From Pseudogymnoascus destructans (taxonomy: Eukaryota > Ascomycota > Leotiomycetes > Thelebolales > Thelebolaceae): 64,000 nucleotides of DNA. The stretch is from assembly GCF_001641265.1 (NCBI RefSeq), contig NW_020167528.1, forward strand, positions 1 to 64,000, given 5' to 3'. The notes beneath the pieces were generated by a model. It made no database searches. It saw nothing but the letters and a program-made list of their open reading frames with translations, and was not told the DNA's origin. Position numbers and translations under genes: made by a program. The stretch's first letter is position 1. Every line of letters starts with the position of its first letter. Of the stretch, positions 42,877 to 51,898 are shown one piece after another.

Positions 42877-43745
42877 TATTCTGGGCTCCTAAACAGGTAC
42901 ACCCCCCATATGCTGCTGGTGGTCAAAGGCGTGTCCCTTCTTTTCGACTCTAACATGTTCCAGTCCCTGTTTTATTCTGACATAAATACCCCGTTTGCCC
43001 ACCTGCTGCACACCAGTCACAGCTGCCCTTAGTTAAATCGAACTACGAGTAATGGAGTCTCTCTCTGCCAAGGACCAAGAACAGTCTGCTTCAACTACTG
43101 CCGACGATGTTGAGCACAATGTTTCCGTCAAGGGCAATCGTATAACGCAGCTCGCTTTTTTCAAAGGGCTAGAATTCGACACCAAAGAGCGAGCCGACAC
43201 ACCAGAGGAGAGCGTCCCTCCCGGCGTTGCCTCGCTGATTTCGAAGGAGAGAAAGATTATAACATCGCAGGACCGCGAGTCTGAGCGACGCCGCGATATA
43301 AAAGCATCTCTGAACAGCCGTGAGACAGCCACTAAGTCCTGTCTCAGGGAGCTACAGCTCGCGAAAGCTGCCCAGAGCGGTGCCAGCGTGCTCGATTGCA
43401 CAGTCCAGTCCGGATCGCCATGGGCCCGCTTCTGTGAGAAGTTCGAACTGAACCTCGGCGGATATGTTCCCCTCGTAGCTGATCTGTCTCCCCCGTACGA
43501 TCTTTTCATGGTGAAGCGCCTTGAGGGACCTGACGCCGCCCAGAGGGTCCGCATGTTATGGAGAGTGCGGCACCAGAACTTCCACAACATGGTTGAGTGC
43601 TTTAACTTTGAAGGCTCTCACTATGCCGTCTTTCAGCACCTTCCTGTCACACTTGACAATATCGTGTACTCGCCTCCCTACCCTACCAAGCTTGAGCTGG
43701 CTGCGGCACTGGCACAGGTGCGTCCTACGACTATGATGGGTTGAC

Positions 43746-44231
43746 TGTTACGACGGAACAAGAAGGCTGGCCAACTACAGGACAGGAAGGAGGGAGGTCG
43801 CATGAGACCGGCCCTGGTACCTGGAGGGGCAGCGGGGAATAGTAGTTCCGAAAGTATCACGTGACGGACTCGCAGGATGATGAGAAGAGTCCTAAGAGTC
43901 CAGGACTCCGAGGACTCTGAGGACTCGAGTGAGTTCCCAGGAGTCCACTAGGCACGTGACGGACTCGCAGGATGATGAGAAGAATCCTAAGAGTCCAGAG
44001 GACTCCGAGGACTCAAGTGAGTTCCCAAGAGTCCACTAGGCACGACGCCACTATATAAGTAGATAGTATTTCCTTAGATAGGAGCTTCGTGCTCAACTCA
44101 ATACAGTATTTGTTATATACTAGTAACGTGTTACTTGAAGCCTTTGTGTCTGATCCCCTGCCTCCTCTGATAAGTAAACCTCTACGCAAGAGAACCTCTG
44201 TGTCTTCTATCGTTTAGAAGTCAGCGTTACA
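43746..44231 (+). repeat. 5' LTR of gypsy B (486 bp)
   Basis: TG...CA ends. Internally it has two direct copies of a segment of about 93 bp, each beginning CACGTGACGGACTCGCAGG and rich in GGACTC(C)GAGGACTC words. TATATAAG at 44052-44059 is the probable promoter of the element RNA. It differs from the 3' LTR by an extra AG (CCAGAGGACT against CCAGGACT) and by two single-base changes. Confidence 0.95.
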
Positions 44232-44277
44232 CTTTGAGCACCACTTCTACGAGGTACCGGCTTACACACAAAGCAAC

Positions 44278-45553
44278 ATGTCTGTCGTCAGTTCGAAGGG
44301 GAAAACCCCCACCACGCCAACTTCGTCTCAGAGGTCTAAGCCTGAGAATGAAGAGATGCCCGATGCACCCACCGTCAATGAACTCAAGGAAACTCTACGC
44401 GTCAAGTTGCCCGACACTTACTCCGGCAACCGAAAGGAACTTGAGGTGTTTTTGCTACAGGTCGAACTGTACCAGCACTTCAATGATGAGAAGTTTCCCA
44501 CCCAGGAGAGCTATGCCCTGTGGACTGCGTCCTACCTTAGGGGGGAAGCCCTGCGATGGATCGAACCATTCCTCAAGGACTATTTCAAATATGAAAGTAC
44601 CAATGGAAGCATGACAACTACGCAGACTATGTTTGGCAGCTGGAAAGGATTCTGTAAGGAAATACATGTTCAGAGACATCGATGAGATTAAGACCGCAGA
44701 AGACCATCTGTTTGCACTTAAGCAGACTGGCAGCGCCCTCACATACTCCACAGAATTCCAGAGATACGGCAATCAGACAGGATGGGACGCCAGCGCACTC
44801 ATCAGCCACTACCGACGTGGTCTGAAGAGCCATATACGTATGGAACTTGCCCGTTTGGAACAACAACCAACGGACATGGTAGCGCTAATCGAACATACGG
44901 TCCGAATCGACAATCGACTATACGAATTCCAGAAGGAACGTCGGACCTATGACAAGCCCAAGAAAAGTTACCCCTACCGGGGAAACGAGGGCAGACGACG
45001 GGATCAACACCCGCGAGACAACCGTTGGTCGGACCCAATGGAACTCGATGCCACGTTCAAACCTGGACGACCCCGTGACCCTAAGAAAGACAGACAATTC
45101 AAGGAACGACTCTGTTTTAACTGCGACAAGCCAGGCCACATGGCCCGAGACTGCAGACAGCCAAAGAAAGGGAACGGCGGACGCAAAGTCGGCAAACAAC
45201 TCAATGCCACCTGGACAAGACAGTTGAATGCAACGTTTGTGAGCAAACAGGACTGGGGAATAAACGGCGAAAGCACCCCAGAAGACGAGAGCTCAGATGA
45301 AGGGTCGGAGGCGGAATCGTTCACCGTCTCGGAACAGGAGACCTTCGATGAACTCGCACCTACGGAACCAATGAGTCCACGGTGCAAGAGCGTAGTAAGA
45401 CGCATGGCAAAACACGCCCACGCGAAGGTAGATGCCTTTAAGCGTGGGGATTCTCCTCTGGCCGCTGGGCCGAACGAGACAAGCCCAGCGGCCAGAGGAG
45501 AATCCCCACGCTTAAAGGCATCTACGGGAACCTGTTACAGGAACTTCCGTTAA
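44278..45553 (+). pseudogene. Gag of gypsy B with frame breaks
   Basis: The ATG at 44278 opens a Gag N-terminus (LKETLRVKLPDTYSGNRKEL, ALWTASYLRGEALRWIEPFL). Near 44600-44650 the frame moves through a second frame (NYADYVWQLERI) into a third (RKYMFRDIDEIKTAEDHLFAL). It continues with STEFQRYGNQTGWD and a CCHC knuckle (CFNCDKPGHMARDC, about 45112-45156), typical of Gag binding its RNA. The frame then runs into the hairpin at 45428-45525 and stops at 45553. Sequence after the hairpin (CKVDDCKDDLWRYYDQL, to 45795) belongs to Gag in another frame. With near-identical LTRs these breaks are either very recent or inherited from a helper-dependent copy, or are sequence errors. Confidence 0.75.
45428..45525. 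repeat. Perfect 43-bp inverted repeat (hairpin) in gag of gypsy B
   Basis: Left arm 45428-45470 begins GTAGATGCCTTTAAGCG. The right arm 45483-45525 is its exact reverse complement, and the loop is 12 nt (CGAACGAGACAA). All 43 positions pair. The hairpin stays open in the upstream Gag frame, but the following Gag sequence is out of frame, so its right arm may be a snap-back insertion. Confidence 0.97.
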
Positions 45554-45561
45554 AGTGCAAG

Positions 45562-45795
45562 GTGGACGACTGCAAGGATGACCTCTGGAGATACTACGAC
45601 CAACTAACGAATACCCGCAGGCTGCTTGGCACGTCCCAAGACGTAGCTAAGTTGGAAGCCCAAGAAGCGGAAGAACTGGAGAAGGATGTCGAGCATATGG
45701 CTAAACTGAAGTATATGAAAAGCGTCAAACTTTACTACCAGGACCGCAGGAGAGCCCTGAAGAAGTACGACGAGAAAGCCAGAGATATGCTCTGA
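45562..45795 (+). CDS. Gag C-terminal continuation of gypsy B (out of frame)
   Basis: ORF with DDCKDDLWRYYDQL and a Lys/Glu-rich helical part (EAQEAEELEKDVEHMAKLK), ending DML at 45795. It reads as the natural continuation of the Gag polyprotein but is in a different frame from the piece ending at 45553. The switch coincides with the palindrome. I treat it as the Gag tail, not a separate protein. Confidence 0.5.
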   Translation: MDDCKDDLWRYYDQLTNTRRLLGTSQDVAKLEAQEAEELEKDVEHMAKLKYMKSVKLYYQDRRRALKKYDEKARDML

Positions 45796-45837
45796 CGGGA
45801 AAATGCGAGACCCACTCCACGCATCGAAAGGAGAGCC

Positions 45838-46242
45838 ATGGAGCAACTAGACACGTTCTCCACGCCTCCGAGGGAAGATAGTGCATGGGTGAGAGGACAG
45901 CGGGAACTATCAACGACAGACGCAACAGAGACTGATCATCCCTGGCACGCGTATGTCTACTGGGAGTATTGCAGCGAAGATGACTGCAAGCTCCACTGGA
46001 AAAAGAAACACCAGAATCAGTTGTTTCCCCGATCCTCGCCCAGGATACACTTCAGAGACGCAGAGCAAGTTCACGCCCTCAGGCGAAGCCAGTCTGAAGG
46101 GGACTTGCCTATCAAAAGCAAACAGGTATACGAGAAATACCCACATCTGCTAGACGAAGCAGAAGAGCGAGGGAAACGATCTCCCCCAGGACCTCCATTG
46201 GAAGCGGATGACTATCCTTCCTCGGACGAGTCAAAAAACTAG
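45838..46242 (+). CDS. Gag-pol spacer ORF of gypsy B
   Basis: 134 codons starting MEQLDTFSTPP. It contains HPWHAYVYWEYCSEDDC...H, a Cys/His set that may bind zinc, and a Pro/Asp-rich end. It lies between the Gag tail and the pol ATG region (46308), where many fungal chromoviruses have comparable sequence encoded as the end of Gag. Whether it is translated alone or fused is not decidable here. Confidence 0.55.
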   Translation: MEQLDTFSTPPREDSAWVRGQRELSTTDATETDHPWHAYVYWEYCSEDDCKLHWKKKHQNQLFPRSSPRIHFRDAEQVHALRRSQSEGDLPIKSKQVYEKYPHLLDEAEERGKRSPPGPPLEADDYPSSDESKN

Positions 46243-46307
46243 GAGTCCTCGACGGTAGGCCACCGGCGAGCGACACGAAGAGGCCTAGTACAGACCAGCT
46301 ATGCGCC

Positions 46308-49300
46308 ATGACGGGCAGCATGCAACTATATGTGGTCGCTAAGATACAACAGCGACACCTCCGAGCAATGATTGACTCAGGAGCGACGGGCAACTTTATG
46401 ACAAAGAAAGTAGCAGACACGCAAGGTTTCAAGACGCAATTGAAAACTGAACCATACCCGTTAATGGTCGTAGATGGAGAGCCCATCTCGACTAATGAAG
46501 GAATGGTGACCCACGAAACGGTCCCATTGGAAATGGTCATGCTACACGGGCACAAGGAAACGATTCAGTTTGACATCGTGCACATGGACAACCATGCGTG
46601 CATCCTTGGTATGCCATGGCTCAAGAAACACAACCCCCAGATCGACTGGTGGAACGAGAAAGTTGTGATGAGCCAGTGCGCGTGTGAACAACGGACGGAC
46701 ACGCGACAACGGGAGAAACCCTCCCAGGGCCGGAAGGAGTTATGTGCAACCTCCGAGCTCGATGACCTAGCCCAGGCATCCTCACCGACGAGTATACCGG
46801 TGGAGTACAAGGAATACGAGCAATTATTCCAGGAAGGCCCTAAGAACGAGGCGCTTCCTAAGCACCAACCATGGGATCACGAGATACCTTTGGAGAAAGA
46901 CAAGAGTCCACCATTCGGACCAATATATCAGCTATCGGAAAAGGAGCTGAAGGTACTTAAGGAGTACATCGATGATAACCTAGCGAAAGGATTCATCAGA
47001 CCATCCACATCACCAGCAGGAAGTCCGGTGCTTTTCGTACCAAAGAAAGACGGCTCCCTACGGTTATGTGTGGACTATCGAGCGTTGAACAACATCACAA
47101 TCAAGGACAGGTATGCCCTGCCGTTAATCAACGAACTACACGATAGATTTCAAGGAGCAAAGATCTTCAGTAAGCTAGATCTGCGAGGAGCATACAACCT
47201 GATCCGAATCAAGGCTGGGGAAGAGTGGAAAACAGCATTCCGCACCCGCTATGGCCTATTCGAGTATCAAGTCATGCCCTTTGGGCTAACAAACGCACCC
47301 GCATCTATGCAACGACTGATGAATGATGCTTTGCACGAATACTTAGACATCTTTACCATTGTCTACCTAGACGACGTCCTGGTGTATTCAGCAACCAAGG
47401 AGGAGCATGTCAAGCATGTCAAACTCGTCCTGAAGAAACTAAAGGAGTACAGCTTACTCCTCAAACCAGAGAAGTGCGAGTTCCATAAAAACCAAGTCGA
47501 ATTCTTGGGTTACATTATTGGAACGCACGGCATCAAGATGGACCAAGCAAAAGTAACGGCAGTGTTGGAATGGCCAACACCGACCACGGTCAAGGAAGTG
47601 CAAGCCTTCCTAGGCTTCGCCAACTTCTACCGAAGATTCATCTCGGGATATTCCAAGGTAGCTCAACCACTCACGGAGCTTACCAGAAAGGATCTCAAAT
47701 TCAAATGGACGGACAAGGCAGAGGCTGCTTTCCAGGAACTTAAGACGAAGTTCACGGAAGCACCTATCCTTGCTACATTTGACCCTGCAAAGAAGATCAT
47801 CCTCGAAACGGACTCTTCTGACTTCGCAATTGGAGCATGTCTGAATCAACCAGACGAGAACGGTAAGTTCAAACCAATCGCGTACTACTCTAGGAAACTG
47901 TCACCCGCGGAACTCAATTACGACATCCACGACAAGGAGCTACTGGCTATTGTCGTTGCCTTTGAGCAGTGGCGAGTATATCTTGAGGGATCCACCTACC
48001 CTGTGCAGGTATGGACGGATCACAAGAACCTCATATATTTCACCACGACCAAGGTTTTAAACCGCAGACAAGTCCGCTGGGCAGAAACCCTCGCAGCCTA
48101 CAACTTCACGATAACCTATCGCAAGGGCTCCGAGAATGCAAGAGCAGACGCTCTCAGCAGACGGACCGACTACGCCGGCCCAAAGGAAGAAAGACCTAGA
48201 GCAATTCTGAAGAAAACAGATGCAGGAATACAGTACAACGAGTTACTAGCGACGATCTCAGTCATCGAAGATACAGAACTCGAGGAAAGACTCAAGAAAG
48301 CTTACGCAACAGACGAATGCGCCAAGCGAGTCTTGTCCAAAGTTGAAGGCGACTTCGCCATCGACGAACAAGGATTGATTCGATACAAAGGGTTAGTGTA
48401 TGTCCCAAGTCAAATGAGACGCCCGCTGGTGCAAGAACAACACTCGTTACCAGCACATGGTCATCAGGGAGTAACACGAACCTTCAAACGAATCACCCGA
48501 CACTACTACTTCCCAGGTATGAGGAAGCAGGTAGAGACAGTGGTAAGAGAGTGCGACATTTGCAGCAAGTCAAAATCCAATAGGCACCTGCCATACGGAC
48601 AACTCAAGTCGACACCAGTACCAAAAGGAGCGTGGAAATCAATAGCTTTGGACTTCATCGTCAAGCTTCCACCCTCCAAGGACCCGTTAACAGGAATAGA
48701 ATATGACTCTATCCTCGTCATCACGGAAAGACTCACGAAATATGGGAAGTTTATACCATATCTAGAAGCTAGCGACGCCGAGGCGCTCGCATATACCTTC
48801 ATTCGAGTCATATTAGCCGATCATGGGATGCCAGAAGAAATCATCTCAGATAGAGACAAGCTCTTTACTTCGAAATTCTGGAAATCATTGATGGCGCTAC
48901 TGGGAACAAATCATAAGCTATCAACAGCTTTTAATCCCCAGACAGATGGCCAAACAGAAAGATTAAATCAGACCCTTGAACAGTACCTGCGAAGCTATGT
49001 CAATCATCAACAGGATAACTGGGTTCAGATCTTACCCATCGCACAGTTTGCATATAACAGCTCGATGACAGAAGCAACGAAAGTCTCACCGTTCTTTGCC
49101 AATTATGGCTACCAGCCAGAAGCATATAGGCAACCAAGACCGGATGAATCACGAGCTGAACAAGCCCTGATCGTGGTGGAACAACTGAAATCGTTCCACG
49201 AACAACTTGCGATGGACATCCAATTCTTAAATGAACAATCCGCCGCATACGCAAACAAGAAGCGCAGTATGGAACCTGCCTTCAAGGAGGGGGATAAAGT

Positions 49301-49772
49301 ATACCTACTCCGGAAACATATCAAAACGAAACGACCAAGCACAAAGTTGGACTTCAAGAAATTGGGACCATTCAAAATATTGAACAAAGTCAGCTCAGTT
49401 AATTACAGACTGCAGCTACCCAGGAAGTCTAGACTACACCCGGTATTTTATGTCTCACTACTGGAACCAGCAAGAGGAAATACCCCAATTGCGACCGACA
49501 CCGAACTCCAACCCGAGAATGAGATAATCGAATATGAGGTCGAAGCGATCCTAGACAGAAGGTTAGTAGGACGTCGAGAAGAGTCTTTGATAAAATGGGA
49601 AAATTACGAACCTACGGATAATTCGTGGGAACCAACAAGGAACATCAGCAAAGAACTGCTGGAGGAATATCGACGCCGCCATCCGCCAGCCATTGATCCC
49701 AAGATGCAGGGGAGTAGGCCAGTGGATCGGAGGAAGCGGGGGTCCCGGTCACAGACGAGGAGGCAGCGCTAA
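46308..49772 (+). CDS. Pol polyprotein of gypsy B: PR, RT, RNase H, IN, chromodomain
   Basis: An intact ORF of 1,154 codons. Protease: AMIDSGATGNF (DSG active site, about residue 23). Reverse transcriptase: LFVPKKDGSLRLCVDYRALN, VMPFGLTNAPA and YLDDVLVYS (about residue 355). RNase H: ILETDSSDFAIGA and WTDHKNL. Integrase: HHCC finger (HGHQGVTR, CDICSK), core ALDFIVKLPP, ISDRDKLFTSKFW and PQTDGQTERLNQ. A GPF...HPVFYVSLLEP domain precedes a C-terminal chromodomain (YEVEAILDRR, SLIKWENYEPTDNSWEP). Chromodomains of this type direct integration toward particular chromatin. No stop or frameshift was seen. The 3' end overlaps the antisense gene by 128 bp. Confidence 0.95.
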   Translation: MTGSMQLYVVAKIQQRHLRAMIDSGATGNFMTKKVADTQGFKTQLKTEPYPLMVVDGEPISTNEGMVTHETVPLEMVMLHGHKETIQFDIVHMDNHACILGMPWLKKHNPQIDWWNEKVVMSQCACEQRTDTRQREKPSQGRKELCATSELDDLAQASSPTSIPVEYKEYEQLFQEGPKNEALPKHQPWDHEIPLEKDKSPPFGPIYQLSEKELKVLKEYIDDNLAKGFIRPSTSPAGSPVLFVPKKDGSLRLCVDYRALNNITIKDRYALPLINELHDRFQGAKIFSKLDLRGAYNLIRIKAGEEWKTAFRTRYGLFEYQVMPFGLTNAPASMQRLMNDALHEYLDIFTIVYLDDVLVYSATKEEHVKHVKLVLKKLKEYSLLLKPEKCEFHKNQVEFLGYIIGTHGIKMDQAKVTAVLEWPTPTTVKEVQAFLGFANFYRRFISGYSKVAQPLTELTRKDLKFKWTDKAEAAFQELKTKFTEAPILATFDPAKKIILETDSSDFAIGACLNQPDENGKFKPIAYYSRKLSPAELNYDIHDKELLAIVVAFEQWRVYLEGSTYPVQVWTDHKNLIYFTTTKVLNRRQVRWAETLAAYNFTITYRKGSENARADALSRRTDYAGPKEERPRAILKKTDAGIQYNELLATISVIEDTELEERLKKAYATDECAKRVLSKVEGDFAIDEQGLIRYKGLVYVPSQMRRPLVQEQHSLPAHGHQGVTRTFKRITRHYYFPGMRKQVETVVRECDICSKSKSNRHLPYGQLKSTPVPKGAWKSIALDFIVKLPPSKDPLTGIEYDSILVITERLTKYGKFIPYLEASDAEALAYTFIRVILADHGMPEEIISDRDKLFTSKFWKSLMALLGTNHKLSTAFNPQTDGQTERLNQTLEQYLRSYVNHQQDNWVQILPIAQFAYNSSMTEATKVSPFFANYGYQPEAYRQPRPDESRAEQALIVVEQLKSFHEQLAMDIQFLNEQSAAYANKKRSMEPAFKEGDKVYLLRKHIKTKRPSTKLDFKKLGPFKILNKVSSVNYRLQLPRKSRLHPVFYVSLLEPARGNTPIATDTELQPENEIIEYEVEAILDRRLVGRREESLIKWENYEPTDNSWEPTRNISKELLEEYRRRHPPAIDPKMQGSRPVDRRKRGSRSQTRRQR

Positions 49773-50211
49773 CTGCCTGTTCCTCGGCCTCAACAGCGTC
49801 ACGCTTCTCAGCAGCCACACGTTCGGCCTCCTCTGCCGCATCAAGCTTGTCGAGGGTTTTCAAACCTCGCCGGAGCATATCTTTACCACGGGTTCGGATG
49901 AGGTGTTTCTGCTTCCGCAGACGAAGTAACTTCGAAAGGGTTTCTTCCTCTTCGCGATCCAGGCGATCCTCCTCCCGTTCGAGCTTCACCCAGTCGGGAT
50001 GCTCAGGACCCATACAGTCACACTTTTCTTTCAAGTTGCGACGAACGCACTCAGCACACCGCCGTGAATCATTTGGAGACGACACGCAAGTAACGTTTCG
50101 CCTCACGCAGTTCGAGCAAGAATCCATTTCGGGTAGTTCGTATCCGTGGTTCTTTATTCGACGGACAAGATCGTTGCGTTCCTGGAGTTTGCGGGCAGTG
50201 TCAGTAGGCAT
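49645..50211 (-). CDS. Antisense gene of gypsy B: Zn2Cys6-cluster and coiled-coil protein
   Basis: Single-exon ORF of 188 codons, ATG at 50211, opposite to pol and overlapping its last 128 bp. Cysteines at residues 32, 35, 42, 52, 55 and 64 give C-x2-C-x6-C-x9-C-x2-C-x8-C, which fits the binuclear zinc cluster of fungal transcription factors. Downstream are a charged helix (KLEREEDRLDREEEETLSKL) and an Ala/Glu-rich helix, likely coiled coil, then a Ser-rich tail. No large regulatory domain is present, so it is far shorter than ordinary Zn2Cys6 regulators. It begins about 95 bp inside the 3' LTR. DNA binding is inferred from spacing only. Confidence 0.75.
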   Translation of the reverse strand: MPTDTARKLQERNDLVRRIKNHGYELPEMDSCSNCVRRNVTCVSSPNDSRRCAECVRRNLKEKCDCMGPEHPDWVKLEREEDRLDREEEETLSKLLRLRKQKHLIRTRGKDMLRRGLKTLDKLDAAEEAERVAAEKRDAVEAEEQAVSAASSSVTGTPASSDPLAYSPASWDQWLADGGVDIPPAVLC

Positions 50212-50307
50212 GTTGCATGTTGAAGGACTCGCTGAGGAGCAGCAGAGTCCCGGGGACATGGACGTACTTATAGGATTCGAGACGAATGCCCAGGGGAAGG
50301 GAGCGAG

Positions 50308-50791
50308 TGTTACGACGGAACAAGAAGGCTGGCCAACTACAGGACAGGAAGGAGGGAGGTCGCATGAGACCGGCCCTGGTACCTGGAGGGGCAGCGGGGA
50401 ATAGTAGTTCCGAAAGTATCACGTGACGGACTCGCAGGATGATGAGAAGAGTCCTAAGAGTCCAGGACTCCGAGGACTCCGAGGACTCGAGTGAGTTCCC
50501 AGGAGTCCACTAGGCACGTGACGGACTCGCAGGATGATGAGAAGAATCCTAAGAGTCCAGGACTCCGAGGACTCAAGTGAGTTCCCAAGAGTCCACTAGG
50601 CACGACGCCACTATATAAGTAGATAGTATTTCCTTAGATAGGAGCTTCGTGCTCAACTCAATACAGTATTTGTTATATACTAGTAACGTGTTACTTGAAG
50701 CCTTTGTGTCTGATCCCCTGCCTCCTCTGATAAGTAAACCTTTACGCAAGAGAACCTCTGTGTCTTCTATCGTTTAGAAGTCAGCGTTACA
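50308..50791 (+). repeat. 3' LTR of gypsy B (484 bp)
   Basis: Almost identical to the 5' LTR, with the same internal duplication and TATA-like motif. It is followed at 50792 by the target duplication TTGAC and the rest of the host intron. It is preceded by the purine-rich tract AGGGGAAGGGAGCGAG, which probably primes plus-strand synthesis. Confidence 0.95.
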
Positions 50792-51345
50792 TTGACGTGC
50801 TGACTGGTACAGATTGTCAAGGGGCTCAAGTATCTCGCCTCATGCCGGCTCGAGCATGGCTCTCTTAGCTGCTCTAACATTCTCGTAGGCACAGAAGGAG
50901 ATATAAAGATTGGTGAGCTAGCTGCCTGCCCCAAGTGCCCAATCTAACACAGCCATCAGCCGGTCAGGAATGCTGCAGGGAAATGACTCCTCCGGGTCGG
51001 GCAAGTTCGCGAGATATGGTGTCTCTAATGAATATTGCCACGAAGCTGATGCAGAAGAGCGCCTACGAGGATGGGGCCGGCGGTGCCCACGACATGGAGC
51101 GATGGCCAGCCGACTGCAAAGCTGTTGACTTCCTGGCCAAGATCCAGGTAGCCAGGTCATTTGACGAGCTATTAGATGTAAGCAAGTCCCACTACAAGTT
51201 GTGCTACCCCTAACTCTATCAGCATCCGCTTTTACAGCTTAGTTGGAAAAAAGAAGACCTCAAGTGGATGGTAGCTCTGGCGGCAGTCAGTTCTCACCGA
51301 GGCTTCCGGTACCATGAACAGGCGCGAGATGTTATGGAAGCATAA

Positions 51346-51898
51346 CTCTAATACTCTCGTCTGATTTTGCTCTCCTTTCTAGTATGCGGTTTTGTCAGTG
51401 TTAGTTTTGTTTTTACAGCTGTATTTGAGTTGTTTGATACGTGAATAAAATCGGCGGATTGTGTAGCGATGGAATCACATGAGCTTGGCACGTCTTGGTA
51501 GATAAGTGACATTGATAATATATCAAATAACTGTTCCCAACTCTTTCTATAACCGCGTCTTTGCAATGTACGCCTGTGAATTCCATTCCTTGTACCTCTA
51601 TCTTTGCAGACTCCCAGTATAACCTTGATGCAACCATATGACCTGTTCTACAGGACCTCTACAAACGGCTTTTGTATTCCTTGATTTGGTGAAAAGTAAG
51701 GCGTTTGTAATAAAAGTGGTGTAATGAAATAGAAGACATCTCTGATGGCATTGTTGCAGCAAATGTAAGAGTTTGGCGTATGATCAACTAACCAGCAGCT
51801 TCCGCAAGACTTGCGAGAGGCGCGCTGCATCAGATCTCCTGCGTTGATCTACGACTGGTATTATATTACGGGATAAAGCCGATCGAAGCGAAATGACA
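51346..51898. other. Intergenic, AT-rich
   Basis: Between the stop codons of pseudokinase 2 and the leftward gene ending at 51899, so it holds two convergent 3' ends. Short ORFs only, no repeat recognised. Confidence 0.5.

Larger units (their letters stand above)
43746..50791 (+). mobile_element. Complete Ty3/gypsy retrotransposon B (chromodomain type), TSD TTGAC
   Basis: 7,046 bp bounded by LTRs starting TGTTACGACGG and ending CAGCGTTACA. The 5-bp target duplication TTGAC lies at 43741-43745 and 50792-50796. Contents in order: LTR, gag (frames disrupted), a gag-pol spacer ORF, an intact pol with protease, RT, RNase H, integrase and chromodomain, an antisense gene, a polypurine tract (AGGGGAAGGGAGCGAG, ending at 50307) and the second LTR. 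The LTRs differ by about two substitutions and one 2-bp gap, so the insertion is young. The chromodomain places it among chromoviruses. Confidence 0.96.
43052..51345 (+). pseudogene. Pseudokinase 2, split by gypsy element B inside an intron
   Basis: Exon 1 is 43052-43717 (ATG, ERRRDIKASLNSRE, DLSPPYDLFMVKRL, LAAALAQ). The intron begins GTGCGT at 43718, is broken at 43746 by the retrotransposon, and resumes after it to end GGTACAG at 50812. Exon 2 from 50813 reads IVKGLKYLASCRLEHGSLSCSNILVGTEGDIKI. A further intron joins to a C-terminal exon starting at about 50960, and another (from about 51180) leads to the last exon ending with TAA at 51343-51345. All frames are open. The catalytic loop is EHGSLSCSN instead of HRD-K-N, and no DFG is seen, so it is a pseudokinase. 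It is a paralogue of 37650-38722 with the same intron position after a Gln codon. With the element removed, the intron is 44 nt. Expression is probably lost or altered by the 7-kb insertion. Confidence 0.75.
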
